Positions 25,692-37,200 of a stretch of 64,000 nucleotides of DNA are shown here, in pieces (position 1 is the stretch's first letter; each line of letters starts with the position of its first letter). The stretch is from Pigmentiphaga sp. Lineage in GTDB: Bacteria > Pseudomonadota > Gammaproteobacteria > Burkholderiales > Burkholderiaceae_B. Location: positions 14,313 through 78,312 of the forward strand of contig JALOAI010000025.1 of the NCBI GenBank assembly GCA_023228945.1. Direction: 5' to 3'. A model generated the notes under the pieces. The model saw only the letters and a list, made by a program, of their open reading frames with translations. It did no database searches and was not told the DNA's origin. Both the position numbers and the translations under genes were made by a program.

Positions 25692-26103
25692 GAGGCCGCT
25701 GTAATGAGGACGTGGGCAACGTCCGGCAGGGCACCCGCACGGGAAGAGAAGACCCTTCTGCACCGCGCCTTTGGCTTGCTACTCGCTGGGAATCGGGGTG
25801 GATACCGGCAACACAAGCTCCCGGGCGCGATACTGGGCAGGCAAGCCGGCGTGCTTCGCGAATCGAGGAAGCCAGGAACCCAGCCTGTGGCCGGGCCGAC
25901 GTTCATTGTAGAGGAAAGAACGGACCGCACGCGAACGGATCGGCGGCGGGCGGCAGACCGCGAGGGACGCCGTCGTGATCGGGCTAACGCCAACCAGCCG
26001 CCACGGAGCCGGGCGGTGCAAATCGACCCAATCCGGGGAGAGTAGACTCTAAACGGACGGGTTCCTGTAATATTGCATGAAATTGAATGTAAAAGGAGAA
26101 ATC
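25692..26103. other. Intergenic region before the ThDP enzyme, no gene recognised
   Basis: 412 bases between divergent genes. Open frames on both strands here are short and without homology I recognise. The final 60 bases turn AT-rich (for example TGTAATATT near 26068) and probably contain the promoter of the ThDP gene. Confidence 0.45.
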
Positions 26104-27750
26104 GTGAAAGTCTATGAAGCCATTGCCCGCGGATTGTCGGACCTCGGGTGCACGGAGATGTTTGGCGTCCTCGGAGACGGGTGCGTGTACGTCATCGACA
26201 GCTTTCGCCGTGACTACGGGCGCTATGTACCGGCAGTTCATGAAGGTAGTGCCGTATTGATGGCACAGGGTTGGGCACGTGTGGCCGGAAAAGTCGGCGT
26301 GGCTGCCGTCACCCACGGTCCCGGACTCACGAACACCGTCACGGCCCTGGTCGAAGGCGCCAAGGCCGGCACTCCCATGGTGCTGCTGGTCGGTGATACC
26401 CCGGTGACCGACCGCGAACACGCCCAGAACGTAGATCAGCGGGGGCTGGTTGCCGCAACCGGCGCAGGCTTCGAGATGCTGCGCAGCCCCGAAACCGTGG
26501 CCGAGGATCTGGCGCGTGCGTTTTATCGGGCCCATGATGAACATCGACCCATCGTGCTCAATATGCCGGTGGAGTTCCAATGGCAGGAAGTCGTCTACGA
26601 GAAGCCTTACCTGCGCCTGCCCGAAACACGCAGCGTCATTGCCAGCAGCAAGGATATGGATGACGCGATCGGCATCATTGCCTCGTCGCGCCTGCCGGTG
26701 GTGCTTGCCGGGCGTGGCGTGAGCGACCCGCAAGCCGAGGCCGCGGTGTTGCGCTTTGCGCGTCGCATCGAGGCTCCCGTGGCAACCTCCTTGCGCGGAA
26801 AAGGTCTGTTCAACGATGATCCGTTCCACCTCGGCATCTCCGGAACCGTGAGCCATGAGGTGGCACTCGACGTCATCGGTCGCAGCGACTGCTTGATTGT
26901 GTTTGGCGCCAGCCTGAACAAATACACGTCGGGCGAGCGGGGCCTGACCCGCGGCAAACGCATTGTCCAGATCAATCCGGTGGCGAGCGAACTGGGGCGC
27001 TGCACGCCGGTAACCGTCGGTCTGGTCGGTGATCCTGGATTAACGGCCGATGCCATGGTCGAGTGGCTGGATGAAGCCGAAATTCCGGGCTCCGGCGCGC
27101 GCAACGACGATCTGCTCGAGGAGCTCAAGAACTATCACGAGAACGCGCAAAAGAAACTCGTGCATTCGACGCCAGCCGGAACCGTCGATCTTTACGAGGT
27201 GGCCTTCGCGCTGGAAGAGGCGCTGCCGAAGGATCGGGTGTTCGTGACCGGCTCCGGGCGTTTCATGTTCGCGTTCTGGAGCGTGATTTCGGTGCCGAAT
27301 CCGCAGTCGTACGTGGATGGCAACGGCTTCTCGTCCATCGGCATCGGCGAGGCCACGGCCATGGGCGCGGCCAGAGCGGCCGGAGACCGGCCAACCCTGC
27401 TCGTCACCGGTGATGGCGGCTTCATGCTCAGCGGGCTGAGCGAACTGGCCACCGCCGTGGCCGAGCAACTGGACTTGGTGGTGGTCGTCGCCAACGATGG
27501 CAGCTACGGCGCGGAGCACATTGCCCTGACCATGCACGACATGGACCCGGACATCTCGCTGCTGCCGTCGCGTGATTTCGCGCGCATCGCCGAGGCTTTC
27601 GGCTGCCAGGGCTTAACCGTGACCAGCAGTGCCGAACTGCAGGCCGCGATGGCCGCCATCGCCACGCGCGACCGCAAGCGCCCGCTGGTGATCGACGTCA
27701 AGATCGACCCCGCGTCGGTCTATGGCGGGGCCGCCGTTGCGCGCCCGTAG
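26104..27750 (+). CDS. Thiamine-diphosphate-dependent enzyme, acetolactate-synthase-like
   Basis: 548 residues with the three-domain POX/ALS architecture. The catalytic glutamate is in VHEGSAVLMAQGWAR (about 47-61). Central domain about 185-320. ThDP motif TGDGGFMLSGLSEL followed at the right distance by VVVVANDGSYGAEH. Catalytic specificity (acetolactate synthase, benzoylformate/oxalyl-CoA decarboxylase or other) cannot be read. No regulatory small subunit is adjacent, so it is probably not the biosynthetic IlvB. GTG at 26104 has AAGGAGA seven bases upstream; an ATG at 26077 lacks one. Confidence 0.82.
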   Translation: MKVYEAIARGLSDLGCTEMFGVLGDGCVYVIDSFRRDYGRYVPAVHEGSAVLMAQGWARVAGKVGVAAVTHGPGLTNTVTALVEGAKAGTPMVLLVGDTPVTDREHAQNVDQRGLVAATGAGFEMLRSPETVAEDLARAFYRAHDEHRPIVLNMPVEFQWQEVVYEKPYLRLPETRSVIASSKDMDDAIGIIASSRLPVVLAGRGVSDPQAEAAVLRFARRIEAPVATSLRGKGLFNDDPFHLGISGTVSHEVALDVIGRSDCLIVFGASLNKYTSGERGLTRGKRIVQINPVASELGRCTPVTVGLVGDPGLTADAMVEWLDEAEIPGSGARNDDLLEELKNYHENAQKKLVHSTPAGTVDLYEVAFALEEALPKDRVFVTGSGRFMFAFWSVISVPNPQSYVDGNGFSSIGIGEATAMGAARAAGDRPTLLVTGDGGFMLSGLSELATAVAEQLDLVVVVANDGSYGAEHIALTMHDMDPDISLLPSRDFARIAEAFGCQGLTVTSSAELQAAMAAIATRDRKRPLVIDVKIDPASVYGGAAVARP

Positions 27751-27798
27751 GGAAACGCCAGCCTGAAAACAAAAAACCCTTGTAAATCAAGGGTATCG

Positions 27799-27883
27799 TG
27801 GTGCGAGGAGGGGGACTCGAACCCCCACACCTTGCGGCGTCAGGACCTAAACCTGGTGCGTCTACCAATTTCGCCATCCTCGC
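27799..27883 (-). tRNA. tRNA-Leu (anticodon UAG)
   Basis: Minus-strand sequence starts GCGAGGATGGCGAAATTGG and ends with TCCTCGCACCA, giving a 7-bp acceptor stem and encoded CCA. The anticodon arm CCAGGTTTAGGTCCTG carries TAG; a class II variable arm (ACGCCGCAAGGTGT) and the T loop GTTCGAGTC are present. Decodes CUA and related codons. Confidence 0.97.
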
Positions 27884-28015
27884 GGCACCGCTGCCCGTCG
27901 CTTGCGCGGCGGGCAATTCGGTATTGTAACGCACAGCGGGCGTACAATGATGGGCTTTGCCAGATTTGCGTTGAATCCACTGGCCACCGCACGGCAAGAA
28001 CCGCGCACCTCCATC

Positions 28016-29239
28016 ATGAACCCACGCTTCGAACTCTTGCAGGCCTACCCCTTCGAGCGGCTACGCGCCCTTTTCCAAGGGGTCGCGCCGCCCTCGGGCA
28101 TGCGGCCCATCCCTCTCTCGCTGGGCGAGCCGAAACATGCCACCCCCGAGTTCATCCGACAGGCGTTGTGCCAGAACCTCGGCGGTCTGGCGGCGTACCC
28201 GGCCACGCGCGGCCCCCTGGCCTTGCGCCAGGTGATCGCGGAGTGGCTGGAACGCCGCTACGGAGTTCCCCTTCCCGACGCCGACCGCCAGGTGCTGCCG
28301 GTGCTGGGTTCGCGCGAAGCGCTCTTTGCCTTTGCCCAGGTGGTGGTCGACCCCACCGGCCAGGATGTGGTCGTTTGCCCCAATCCTTTCTACCAGATCT
28401 ACGAGGGCGCGGCCCTGCTCGCCGGCGCCGAGCCGGTGTACGTCAATGCCGATCCGCAGCGCGATTTCAACGCCGATTGGGGGTCGGTCAGCGACGCGCA
28501 ATGGCGGCGCACGGCGCTGGTCTATGTGTGTTCGCCCGGCAATCCGGCCGGCAATGTGATGGGTCTCGACGAATGGCGCCAGTTATTCACCCTGGCCGAG
28601 CGCTACGGGTTTGTGATCGCCGCCGATGAATGCTATAGCGAGATCTATCGCGACGAAGCCAGGCCGCCCCTGGGCGCTTTGCAGGCCGCGCATCAACTGG
28701 GCAATACCGATTACCGCAACCTGGTGGTGTTTTCCAGCCTGTCCAAGCGATCCAACGTGCCCGGCCTGCGGTCGGGGTTCGTGGCGGGCGATGCGGCCTT
28801 GCTTGAAAAATTCCTGCTCTACCGCACCTATCATGGCAGCGCCATGAGCGATACCGTGGCCGCGGCCAGTATCGCGGCCTGGCAGGACGAAGCCCACGTT
28901 CAAGAGAATCGTCGCTTGTATCGAGACAAGTTCGACGCCATCCTGCCCATTCTGCAACCCGTGCTCGAGGTGCCCTCGCCGCCGGCGTCGTTCTACCTTT
29001 GGGTGGGCACCCCTATCCCCGACACCGAATTCGCGCGGGCGCTCTATCAGGCCGAGGGAGTCACCGTTCTTCCCGGCAGCTATCTCGCCCGCGACAGCGG
29101 CGGGCGCAACCCCGGTGCCAACCGCGTGCGCATCGCGCTGGTGGCCACACCCGACGAATGCCTCGAAGGCGCCCAACGTATTGCGCGCTTTGCCACGAAT
29201 CTCGCCTCCCGCACCGGAAGCCAGCCTTCCCTCCCGTGA
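28016..29239 (+). CDS. dapC: N-succinyl-L,L-diaminopimelate aminotransferase DapC
   Basis: 407-residue class I PLP aminotransferase; PLP lysine K244 in SLSKRSNVPGLRSG, with CSPGNPAGNVM and ADECYSEIY upstream and the substrate-carboxylate arginine near the C-terminus (NRVRIAL). It sits directly upstream of dapD and dapE, which assigns it to the succinylase branch of lysine/DAP synthesis. ATG at 28016 chosen; an in-frame extension runs into the tRNA leader. 40 bases separate it from dapD. Confidence 0.93.
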   Translation: MNPRFELLQAYPFERLRALFQGVAPPSGMRPIPLSLGEPKHATPEFIRQALCQNLGGLAAYPATRGPLALRQVIAEWLERRYGVPLPDADRQVLPVLGSREALFAFAQVVVDPTGQDVVVCPNPFYQIYEGAALLAGAEPVYVNADPQRDFNADWGSVSDAQWRRTALVYVCSPGNPAGNVMGLDEWRQLFTLAERYGFVIAADECYSEIYRDEARPPLGALQAAHQLGNTDYRNLVVFSSLSKRSNVPGLRSGFVAGDAALLEKFLLYRTYHGSAMSDTVAAASIAAWQDEAHVQENRRLYRDKFDAILPILQPVLEVPSPPASFYLWVGTPIPDTEFARALYQAEGVTVLPGSYLARDSGGRNPGANRVRIALVATPDECLEGAQRIARFATNLASRTGSQPSLP

Positions 29240-29279
29240 GAGCCCGGTTTTTTCAACGACGACAGCAAGGAAACCCGAC

Positions 29280-30101
<822 letters not shown>

Positions 30102-30107
30102 GCCTCC

Positions 30108-31262
30108 ATGACCGTTCTCGATGAACCCGTACTCGCCCTGGCCGAAGCGCTGATCCGCCAGCCGTCGGTCACGCCCGACGACGCCGGCTGCCAGGCCATG
30201 CTCCAGGCGCGCCTCGAGCCGCTTGGCTTCCAATGCCACGTCCTGGCTTCGGGTGGCGTGGTCAATCTGTGGGCGCGTCGTGGCCAGGACGCGCCGCTCG
30301 TGGTGTTCGCCGGCCACACCGACGTGGTGCCGACCGGCCCCGCCGAGGCGTGGCGGCATCCGCCCTTTGCCGCCACGCGGCATGAGGGCCAACTGTATGG
30401 CCGCGGGGCCGCCGACATGAAGTCGTCGATTGCCGCGTTCGTGGTGGCGGTCGAAGAGTTCGTCGGCCGGCATCCCGGCCACCCGGGCTCGATCGCCTTC
30501 CTGCTGACGTCCGACGAAGAAGGCCCGGCCACCGACGGCACGGTCAAGGTCTGCCAGTGGCTGCAAGCCCGTGGTGAACGCCTGGACTACTGCATCGTGG
30601 GCGAACCCACATCGGTCGATCGGCTGGGCGATACCCTGAAGAACGGACGCCGGGGCTCGCTCTCGGGCCGCCTGGTGGTCCAAGGCATCCAGGGCCACGT
30701 GGCGTATCCGCACCTGGCGCGCAATCCCGTACACCAGGTGGCGCCGGCGCTGGCGGAGTTGGCCGCCACCACCTGGGATGAAGGCAACGACTACTTTCCG
30801 CCCACCACGTTCCAGATCTCGAACATCCACGCCGGTACTGGCGCCACCAATGTGGTACCGGGCACGGCCGAATTGCTGTTCAACTTCCGCTTCTCGACGG
30901 CGAGCACGGCGGAGAGCCTGCGCGAGCGGGTGCATGCCCTGCTGGATCGGCACGGCCTGGAGTACGAGCTGACCTGGACTCTCGGCGGCGAGCCTTTTCT
31001 CACGCCGCGCGGCGAACTGAGCGATGCGCTGGTGGCGGCCATCGCCGCCGAGAACGGCGTGCCGGCAGAACTTTCCACCACCGGCGGCACCTCCGATGGC
31101 CGCTTCATCGCCAGGATTTGTCCGCAAGTGGTCGAGTTCGGGCCCATCAACGCCACCATCCACAAGGTGGACGAACACATCTCGATCGACAGCCTGATGC
31201 CGCTGAAGAACATCTATCGCCGCACGCTGAGTCAACTTTTGCTGGGGAATCTGAACGAATGA
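30108..31262 (+). CDS. dapE: Succinyl-diaminopimelate desuccinylase
   Basis: 384 residues, M20 metallopeptidase family. First zinc ligand in VVFAGHTDVVPTGP (about 64-77), bridging Asp in YGRGAADMKSSIAAF, catalytic Glu-Glu in LLTSDEEGPATDGT, and the lid domain around 180-290. It hydrolyses N-succinyl-DAP to DAP and succinate. Six bases after dapD; its TGA overlaps the prmB ATG (ATGA). Confidence 0.97.
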   Translation: MTVLDEPVLALAEALIRQPSVTPDDAGCQAMLQARLEPLGFQCHVLASGGVVNLWARRGQDAPLVVFAGHTDVVPTGPAEAWRHPPFAATRHEGQLYGRGAADMKSSIAAFVVAVEEFVGRHPGHPGSIAFLLTSDEEGPATDGTVKVCQWLQARGERLDYCIVGEPTSVDRLGDTLKNGRRGSLSGRLVVQGIQGHVAYPHLARNPVHQVAPALAELAATTWDEGNDYFPPTTFQISNIHAGTGATNVVPGTAELLFNFRFSTASTAESLRERVHALLDRHGLEYELTWTLGGEPFLTPRGELSDALVAAIAAENGVPAELSTTGGTSDGRFIARICPQVVEFGPINATIHKVDEHISIDSLMPLKNIYRRTLSQLLLGNLNE

Positions 31263-32158
31263 GCAACGCCCGCTATGCCGCACTGCAAACGCTGCGCGAC
31301 TGGCTGCGCTATGCCGTGACGCGCTTCAACCGCGCGGGCCTGGTATTTGGCCACGGCTCCGATAACGCCTACGACGAAGCCGCCTATCTCCTGCTGCACA
31401 CGCTGCATCTGCCGGCCGATACGTTGGAACCTTTTCTGGATGCCCGCCTGCTCGAAAGCGAGCGGGAAGCCTTGCTGGCGATCATCGAGCGGCGCATCCG
31501 CGAGCGCCTGCCGGCCGCCTATCTCACGGGAGAGGCCTGGCTGCGCGGCCGCCGCTTCGTCGTCGACCGCAATGTGCTCGTGCCGCGCTCGCCGATCGCC
31601 GAATTGTTGGACCACGGACTGGAACCGTGGATTCCAGACCCGGACGCCGTGGCGTCCGTTCTCGATCTCTGCACCGGCTCGGCTTGCCTGGCCATCCTGG
31701 CGGCCGAAGCCTTTCCCGCGGCTCGCGTGGCGGGTGCCGATCTCTCCCCGGCGGCGCTGGCGGTGGCCGAACGCAACGTGGCCGACCATGGTCTGGAGGA
31801 TCGCATCGCGCTGTACCGCGGCGACCTGTTGTCCGCGGTGCCGCCACAAACCTTCGACCTGATCCTGTGCAATCCGCCCTATGTCAACTCCGCCTCCATG
31901 GCAGCGCTGCCGGCGGAATACCGGCACGAGCCGGCGCTGGGCCTGGACGGCGGCACCGACGGCATGGACCTCGTGCGGCGCATCCTGGCCCAGGCGCCGG
32001 CGTTTCTCGCGCCCCATGGCGTGCTGGTGCTCGAGATCGGGCACGAGCGGCCGCACTTCGAGGCCGCCTTCCCGCACTTGCAGCCGGTCTGGCTGGAGAC
32101 GGCCGCCACGCGCGACCATATCCTGCTTCTGACTCGCGAGCAGCTGCTCGCATCATGA
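31259..32158 (+). CDS. prmB: 50S ribosomal protein L3 glutamine methyltransferase PrmB
   Basis: 299 residues. SAM-binding motif VLDLCTGSACLAILAAEAFP (about 138-157), and the glutamine-methylating signature NPPYVNSASMAALPAEYRHEP at about 204-224. The YxNPPYV context and N-terminal domain (RFNRAGLVFGHGSDNAYDEAAYLL) separate PrmB from the release-factor methylase PrmC. It methylates Gln150 of L3. ATG overlaps the dapE stop. Confidence 0.93.
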   Translation: MSNARYAALQTLRDWLRYAVTRFNRAGLVFGHGSDNAYDEAAYLLLHTLHLPADTLEPFLDARLLESEREALLAIIERRIRERLPAAYLTGEAWLRGRRFVVDRNVLVPRSPIAELLDHGLEPWIPDPDAVASVLDLCTGSACLAILAAEAFPAARVAGADLSPAALAVAERNVADHGLEDRIALYRGDLLSAVPPQTFDLILCNPPYVNSASMAALPAEYRHEPALGLDGGTDGMDLVRRILAQAPAFLAPHGVLVLEIGHERPHFEAAFPHLQPVWLETAATRDHILLLTREQLLAS

Positions 32159-32298
32159 TTCTCCAGCGGCCGGCTGCCCGCCGCCGGTAACGACCCGGCC
32201 AGGCGGGCCCATCCGGGACGATATCCGGGCGGCCTGCCCTACCCGGCGGGCCCGCGCCCGCATCCCGATGCAAGGTGGCTTTTGATGAGGATAGTTTT

Positions 32299-34236
32299 TT
32301 GATCAGTGCTTCCGACCTCACCCTGCGCCGCGGCACCAAGGTGCTGCTGGACAAGGCCGATTTCGTCATTCATCCCGGCGAGCGCGTCGGCATCGTCGGC
32401 AAGAATGGCGCGGGCAAGTCGACGCTGTTCGCGCTCCTGACCGGTGAGCTCGATGCCGATGCCGGCCAGCTGCAGATTCCGCCCAGTTGGCGGATCGCGG
32501 CCATTGCGCAGGAGGTGACGGCGCTGGACCGGCCAGCACGCGAATTCGTGATCGACGGCGACGAGCGCTTGCGCCGGCTGCAAGCCGCGCGCGCCAGCCT
32601 CGACGCGGCCGCCGACGGCATGCGGCTGGCCGAGCTGGAGACGGAGCTTACGGATGCCGGCGCCTGGACCGCGGAGTCGCGTGCCGAACAATTGTTGGCC
32701 GGCCTGGGCTTCGCCCCCCACGAGTGGCTGTTGCCGGTACGCCAGTTCTCGGGGGGCTGGCGCATGCGCTTGAACCTTGCGCGGGCGCTGATGGCGCCCT
32801 CGGACCTGCTGCTGCTCGATGAACCGACCAACCACCTGGACCTGGACGCCATGGTGTGGCTGGAGCGCTGGCTCGATGCCTATCCCGGCACCGTGCTGCT
32901 GATCTCCCACGATACCGAGTTTCTCGACGCCGCGGCGCGTAGCGTTCTGCATTTCGACCAGGGCAAGCTGGTGCGATACAAAGGCGGCTACTCCGACTTC
33001 GTCGTGCAGCGCGCCGAGCGGCTGCGCCAGCATCAGTTGGCCATCGAGCGCCAGGAGAAAAAGGCGGCGCACCTGCAGACTTTCATCGATCGCTTCAAAG
33101 CCAAGGCCACCAAGGCCAAGCAGGCGCAAAGCCGGGTCAAGGCCCTGGCGCGGATGGAACAATTGGCGCCACTGCGCCAAGAGTCCGGCATCCAGATCCG
33201 CATTCCGTCGCCCAGCAGTACCCCCGACCCCTTGCTCAAGCTGGAAGACGTCACCGCCGGTTATGCCGAGCGCGCTGTGTTGCGCGACGTCACCCTCATG
33301 GTCCGAGCCGGCGCCCGCATCGGCATTCTGGGCGCCAACGGCGCGGGCAAGAGCACCCTGGTCAAGACGCTGGCAGGAGAGCTGCCGGCACAAGGCGGCA
33401 AGCTCACCGCCTCGCGTGGTCTGCAGGTCGGCTATTTCGCCCAACAGCAGCTCGACATGCTGGATCTCGAGGCCAGCCCGCTGGCCCAGTTGGCACGGCT
33501 CGCGCCGCTGGTCCGTGAACAGGAGCTGCGCAATTACCTGGGCAGCTTCGGCATCGCCGGCGACGCCGCCACTTCACCGGTGGCGCCGATGTCCGGAGGC
33601 GAAAAAGCTCGCCTCGCCCTGGCCCTGATCGTCTGGCAAAAGCCCAACTTGCTGCTGCTGGACGAACCGAGCAACCACCTGGATGTGGATACCCGGGAAG
33701 CCCTGACCGAAGCCCTGGCGAGCTTCGAGGGCAGCATGCTCCTGGTCTCGCACGATCGCCATTTGCTGCGCACGACGGTCGACGAGTTCTGGATCGTCGC
33801 CGACGGCGGCGTGGCCGAGTTCGATGGCGACCTGGAAGACTATCGCGACTGGCTGGCCCAGCGCGGCGCCCTGGGCCGCGGCGGCGGGCGCGAGCGCGGC
33901 GCGTCTGCGGCCGACACCACGGCGCCGGCGGCCTCCGACGCGGCGGACCGCAAGGCGCAGCGCCGCCTGGAAGCCGAGAATCGCCAGCGCCTATCGGCGC
34001 AGCGCAAGCCGCTGGAACGCAAGCTGGCGAAGGTCGAGCACGACATGGCGGCCTGTTCGGCCCGGCAGGCTGAACTGGACGCCAGCATCGCCGACCCCGG
34101 CCTGTACGACGACGAGCGCCGCGAGGAACGGCTCGCGGTGCTTGCCGAGCACGGCGAAATCAGCAAGCGGCTGCGCGACCTGGAAGACGATTGGCTGGAG
34201 CTGCAAGAGGCCCTGGAGCAACTGGCCGCCGAATGA
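32299..34236 (+). CDS. ABC-F family ATPase (YheS-like)
   Basis: 645 residues, two ABC domains without membrane spans. N-terminal domain: Walker A GKNGAGKST (37-45), signature FSGGWRMRL, Walker B LLLLDEPTNHLDL. Linker with a basic coiled segment (about 240-290). Second domain: GANGAGKST, MSGGEKARL, LLLLDEPSNHLDV. A C-terminal coiled coil spans about 560-645. ABC-F proteins bind the ribosomal E site; this one resembles YheS more than Uup or EttA. TTG at 32299 with GAGG upstream gives the family start MISASDLTLRRG; a GTG eight codons upstream is also open. Confidence 0.88.
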   Translation: MISASDLTLRRGTKVLLDKADFVIHPGERVGIVGKNGAGKSTLFALLTGELDADAGQLQIPPSWRIAAIAQEVTALDRPAREFVIDGDERLRRLQAARASLDAAADGMRLAELETELTDAGAWTAESRAEQLLAGLGFAPHEWLLPVRQFSGGWRMRLNLARALMAPSDLLLLDEPTNHLDLDAMVWLERWLDAYPGTVLLISHDTEFLDAAARSVLHFDQGKLVRYKGGYSDFVVQRAERLRQHQLAIERQEKKAAHLQTFIDRFKAKATKAKQAQSRVKALARMEQLAPLRQESGIQIRIPSPSSTPDPLLKLEDVTAGYAERAVLRDVTLMVRAGARIGILGANGAGKSTLVKTLAGELPAQGGKLTASRGLQVGYFAQQQLDMLDLEASPLAQLARLAPLVREQELRNYLGSFGIAGDAATSPVAPMSGGEKARLALALIVWQKPNLLLLDEPSNHLDVDTREALTEALASFEGSMLLVSHDRHLLRTTVDEFWIVADGGVAEFDGDLEDYRDWLAQRGALGRGGGRERGASAADTTAPAASDAADRKAQRRLEAENRQRLSAQRKPLERKLAKVEHDMAACSARQAELDASIADPGLYDDERREERLAVLAEHGEISKRLRDLEDDWLELQEALEQLAAE

Positions 34237-34239
34237 CGG

Positions 34240-37200
34240 CTACTGTAGCGGCCAGGCGCAGACGCGATTTCGCCCGGACTGCTTGGCCGCGTACATCGCC
34301 TCATCGACCCACCTCAGCATGGTTTCGAGATCCTCGGCCTCCAAGGCCGCCACGCCGAGGCTCACCGTGATCCGCAGCGATTCGTTGTCGGTCGTGAAGA
34401 CGCAGTCCTCGATGCGCAGCCGTATGCGCTCCGCCACGGCCAGGCCGGCGGCGAGATCGATGTCGGGCAGCAAAAAAACGAACTCCTCGCCGCCCAGCCG
34501 ACCCGCCATATCGGAGCCGCGGAGCTCCTGCCGAGCCACGGCCGTCATCTGCCGCAGCACGGCATCGCCCCCGGCATGGCCATAGCTATCGTTGACCCGC
34601 TTGAAGTGATCGATATCGAGCATGAGCAGAACGCCGGGCACCTCCGGCCTGCGTTCGGGATCCTGCAAGGTTTGCTCGAGCCGGGCCATAAAGCTGCGGC
34701 GGTTCGGCAAACCGGTGAGACTGTCGGTGGAAGCCAGCCTCGCCATTTCGAGCTCTTTGCGCTTGCGCTCGGTCATGTCGTAGAGGAACCACACTACGCC
34801 CAGGTATTCGCGGCCACGCCGGATTTCAACGTGGTCCACCTCGAGGTGGCGTCCTTCGGGCGTCGTGATCTCGGCCCGGACCGCCCCCCCTGGTCCCGTC
34901 GTCGGCTCGCCGGATAACCAGGCGCTATAGCGAGGGTCGAGCTTGGTGCGCAACTCGGAGTGAGCCAGGCCTTCGAGGTCGGCAGGCTGGAGATCCAGCC
35001 CCAGCAAACGGCACCAGGACGCGTTCACGAACACCACCACGTCCGTCGAGTCTTCGATCAGCACGCCCCCCGGGAAGCGGCGCAACAGCGTATCGAGCCG
35101 CAGGCGCTCGACGGCCAACGCCGCATCGGCGGCATGCCGGTCGGAAATATCGACGAGGGTCCAGATCACGTCGCTGCCGGGATCCTCGGGATCGCGCAAC
35201 GTGCCATGGAGATCGAACCAGCGGACCTCGCCACGGACATCGCAAAAGGGAAACTCCAGCCGTACCGTGCCGGCGCGGCGCAGGTCGTCGTAAGCGGTGC
35301 CGAATGACTCCCAGTGGGCCTCATCGAGATGGATGTCCCGCAGCTTGAGCTGGCGCAACTCTTTACCGGACGGCAGGAACAACGCCTTGAACTCGTGATT
35401 GGCTTCGACCAGTTGGCGATCGGGGCGGACCAGCATGGTGGCCACGGCATTGCGGTTGAGCAAGGCATCGCGCAACTGGGCTTCGGCGACTTCGGTATGG
35501 ATATCGGACAACATTCCGATCGATCGGTAGGCGGCGCCATCGCTGCCCCATTCGATGATGCGCCCACGCGAGCGCACCCAGAGCCACTCGCCCTTGGCGG
35601 TTCGCAAACGGTAATCGATGTGCACCACGCGCTGGTCGAACGAGCGCACCGCCTCGGCCAGCGTGGTGCGTACCCGGTCGAGGTCGGCGGGGTGAACCAG
35701 GCCGAAGAAGGCTTCGATCGTTTGCGTTGCCTGATCGTCGGCATATTCCAGCATCTCGAGGATGCGCTGATCCCAGTGCAAGCGCTGGGCCGCATGATCG
35801 AACGACCAGAGGCCGTCGCGCACCGCCGCCATGGCGAGCCGCAAATGCGCCTCGCTGGCCTTGAGGGCTTCGGCGGTGGAGTGCTCTTCCGTGACATCGT
35901 GGATATAGCCATGCCAGAGGGTGGCGCCGGTGGCCAGGCGCTCGGGGTTGGCGTGGCCTTGTACCCAGCGCAGCCGGCCGTCGCCATGCACCACGCGATA
36001 CTCGGCCTGCCAGGGCTGGAGACTCTGCGCCGACTGCAGGATGGACTCCCAGACGCGGGTCTGGTCGTGTGGATAGAGACGGCGGAAGACGGGTTCGGCG
36101 GAGTCCCGGATGTCCTCGGGACCGACATCGTAGATGCGTTTCACGCCCGAGCTGGCATAGGGAAAGAAGGAGGCGCCGTCGGGTTCGAGCTGATACTGAT
36201 ACACCGTGCCGGGTACTTCATCGAGCAGTTTGGTCAGGCGCAGGCGGATTTCGGCCTCGGCGATCTCCGCTTCTTTGCGTGCGGTGATGTCGAGCAGGGT
36301 GCCTGCCATCCGCCTGGGCAGTCCGTCGGCATCGCGCTCGACCACCCTGCCGCGGTGCGCCACCCACCGCTCGGTTCCGTCGGCCTCGAGAAAACGGTAT
36401 TCCACATCGAATACCGCATCGCCGTCGTTCAGGTGCGCACCCAGCGCTTCCAGGACGCGATCGCGATCGTCCGGATGCAGCCGCTCGCGCCAGGCCACCA
36501 CGGCGGTGTCGCCCTCGCCTCCCTCGGCGCAGAAACGGCGTGTGCTTTGCGGCTCGGCACAGATTCTGACACGCCACTCCCAGGCGGCGAGGCCACCGCC
36601 TTCGAGGGCCAACGACAGCCGCTCGCGCGTTTGGCGCAGAGCCTCAGTCTGTCGGCTGCGCTGCGCCCAAAGGACGAAAACGACCGCCGCCACCAGCAGG
36701 AGCACCAGGGAGAGCAAGGCGCTACGCGCCCGATTGCTGGCGATGGCCGCATTGGTGGCGGCCATGACCTTGTCGCGTTCGAGGCCCACACTGACCACGA
36801 GAGGATAGCCCGGGGTGCGGTGCCAGCCATACAGGCGCTCGATGCCGTCGATCGGAGCGACCGCGCGATAGGTATGGCGCTGCTCGCCGCTGGCCTGAAG
36901 AAATGGCCTGTCGCTGGGTACCGACCTGCCAAGGACATCGGCCAGGCGCCACGAGCGCGCGAGGTAATGGCCGTCGTCGCGGACGACCAGCGCCACGTCG
37001 CCGGGCCCCGGGAAGATCTGCGTCAGGGCACGCGAAAGATATTCGGCGGAAACGGACAGCACCATCACCCCCAGGAAGCGGCCATCCCGCCAGATGCCGC
37101 GACTGAAAGGGATGGCCCAATGCCCGCTAATCCGCCCCTGCACCGGGATTCCGATATGCAAACCCGCCGCGCCGGCGTCGACGTGTTGTTGAAAATACTC

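Noticed and set aside
25692..26103. Riboswitch for the ThDP enzyme
   Set aside because: No TPP-riboswitch core (CUGAGA / ACCUGAU-type) sequence could be found in the leader.
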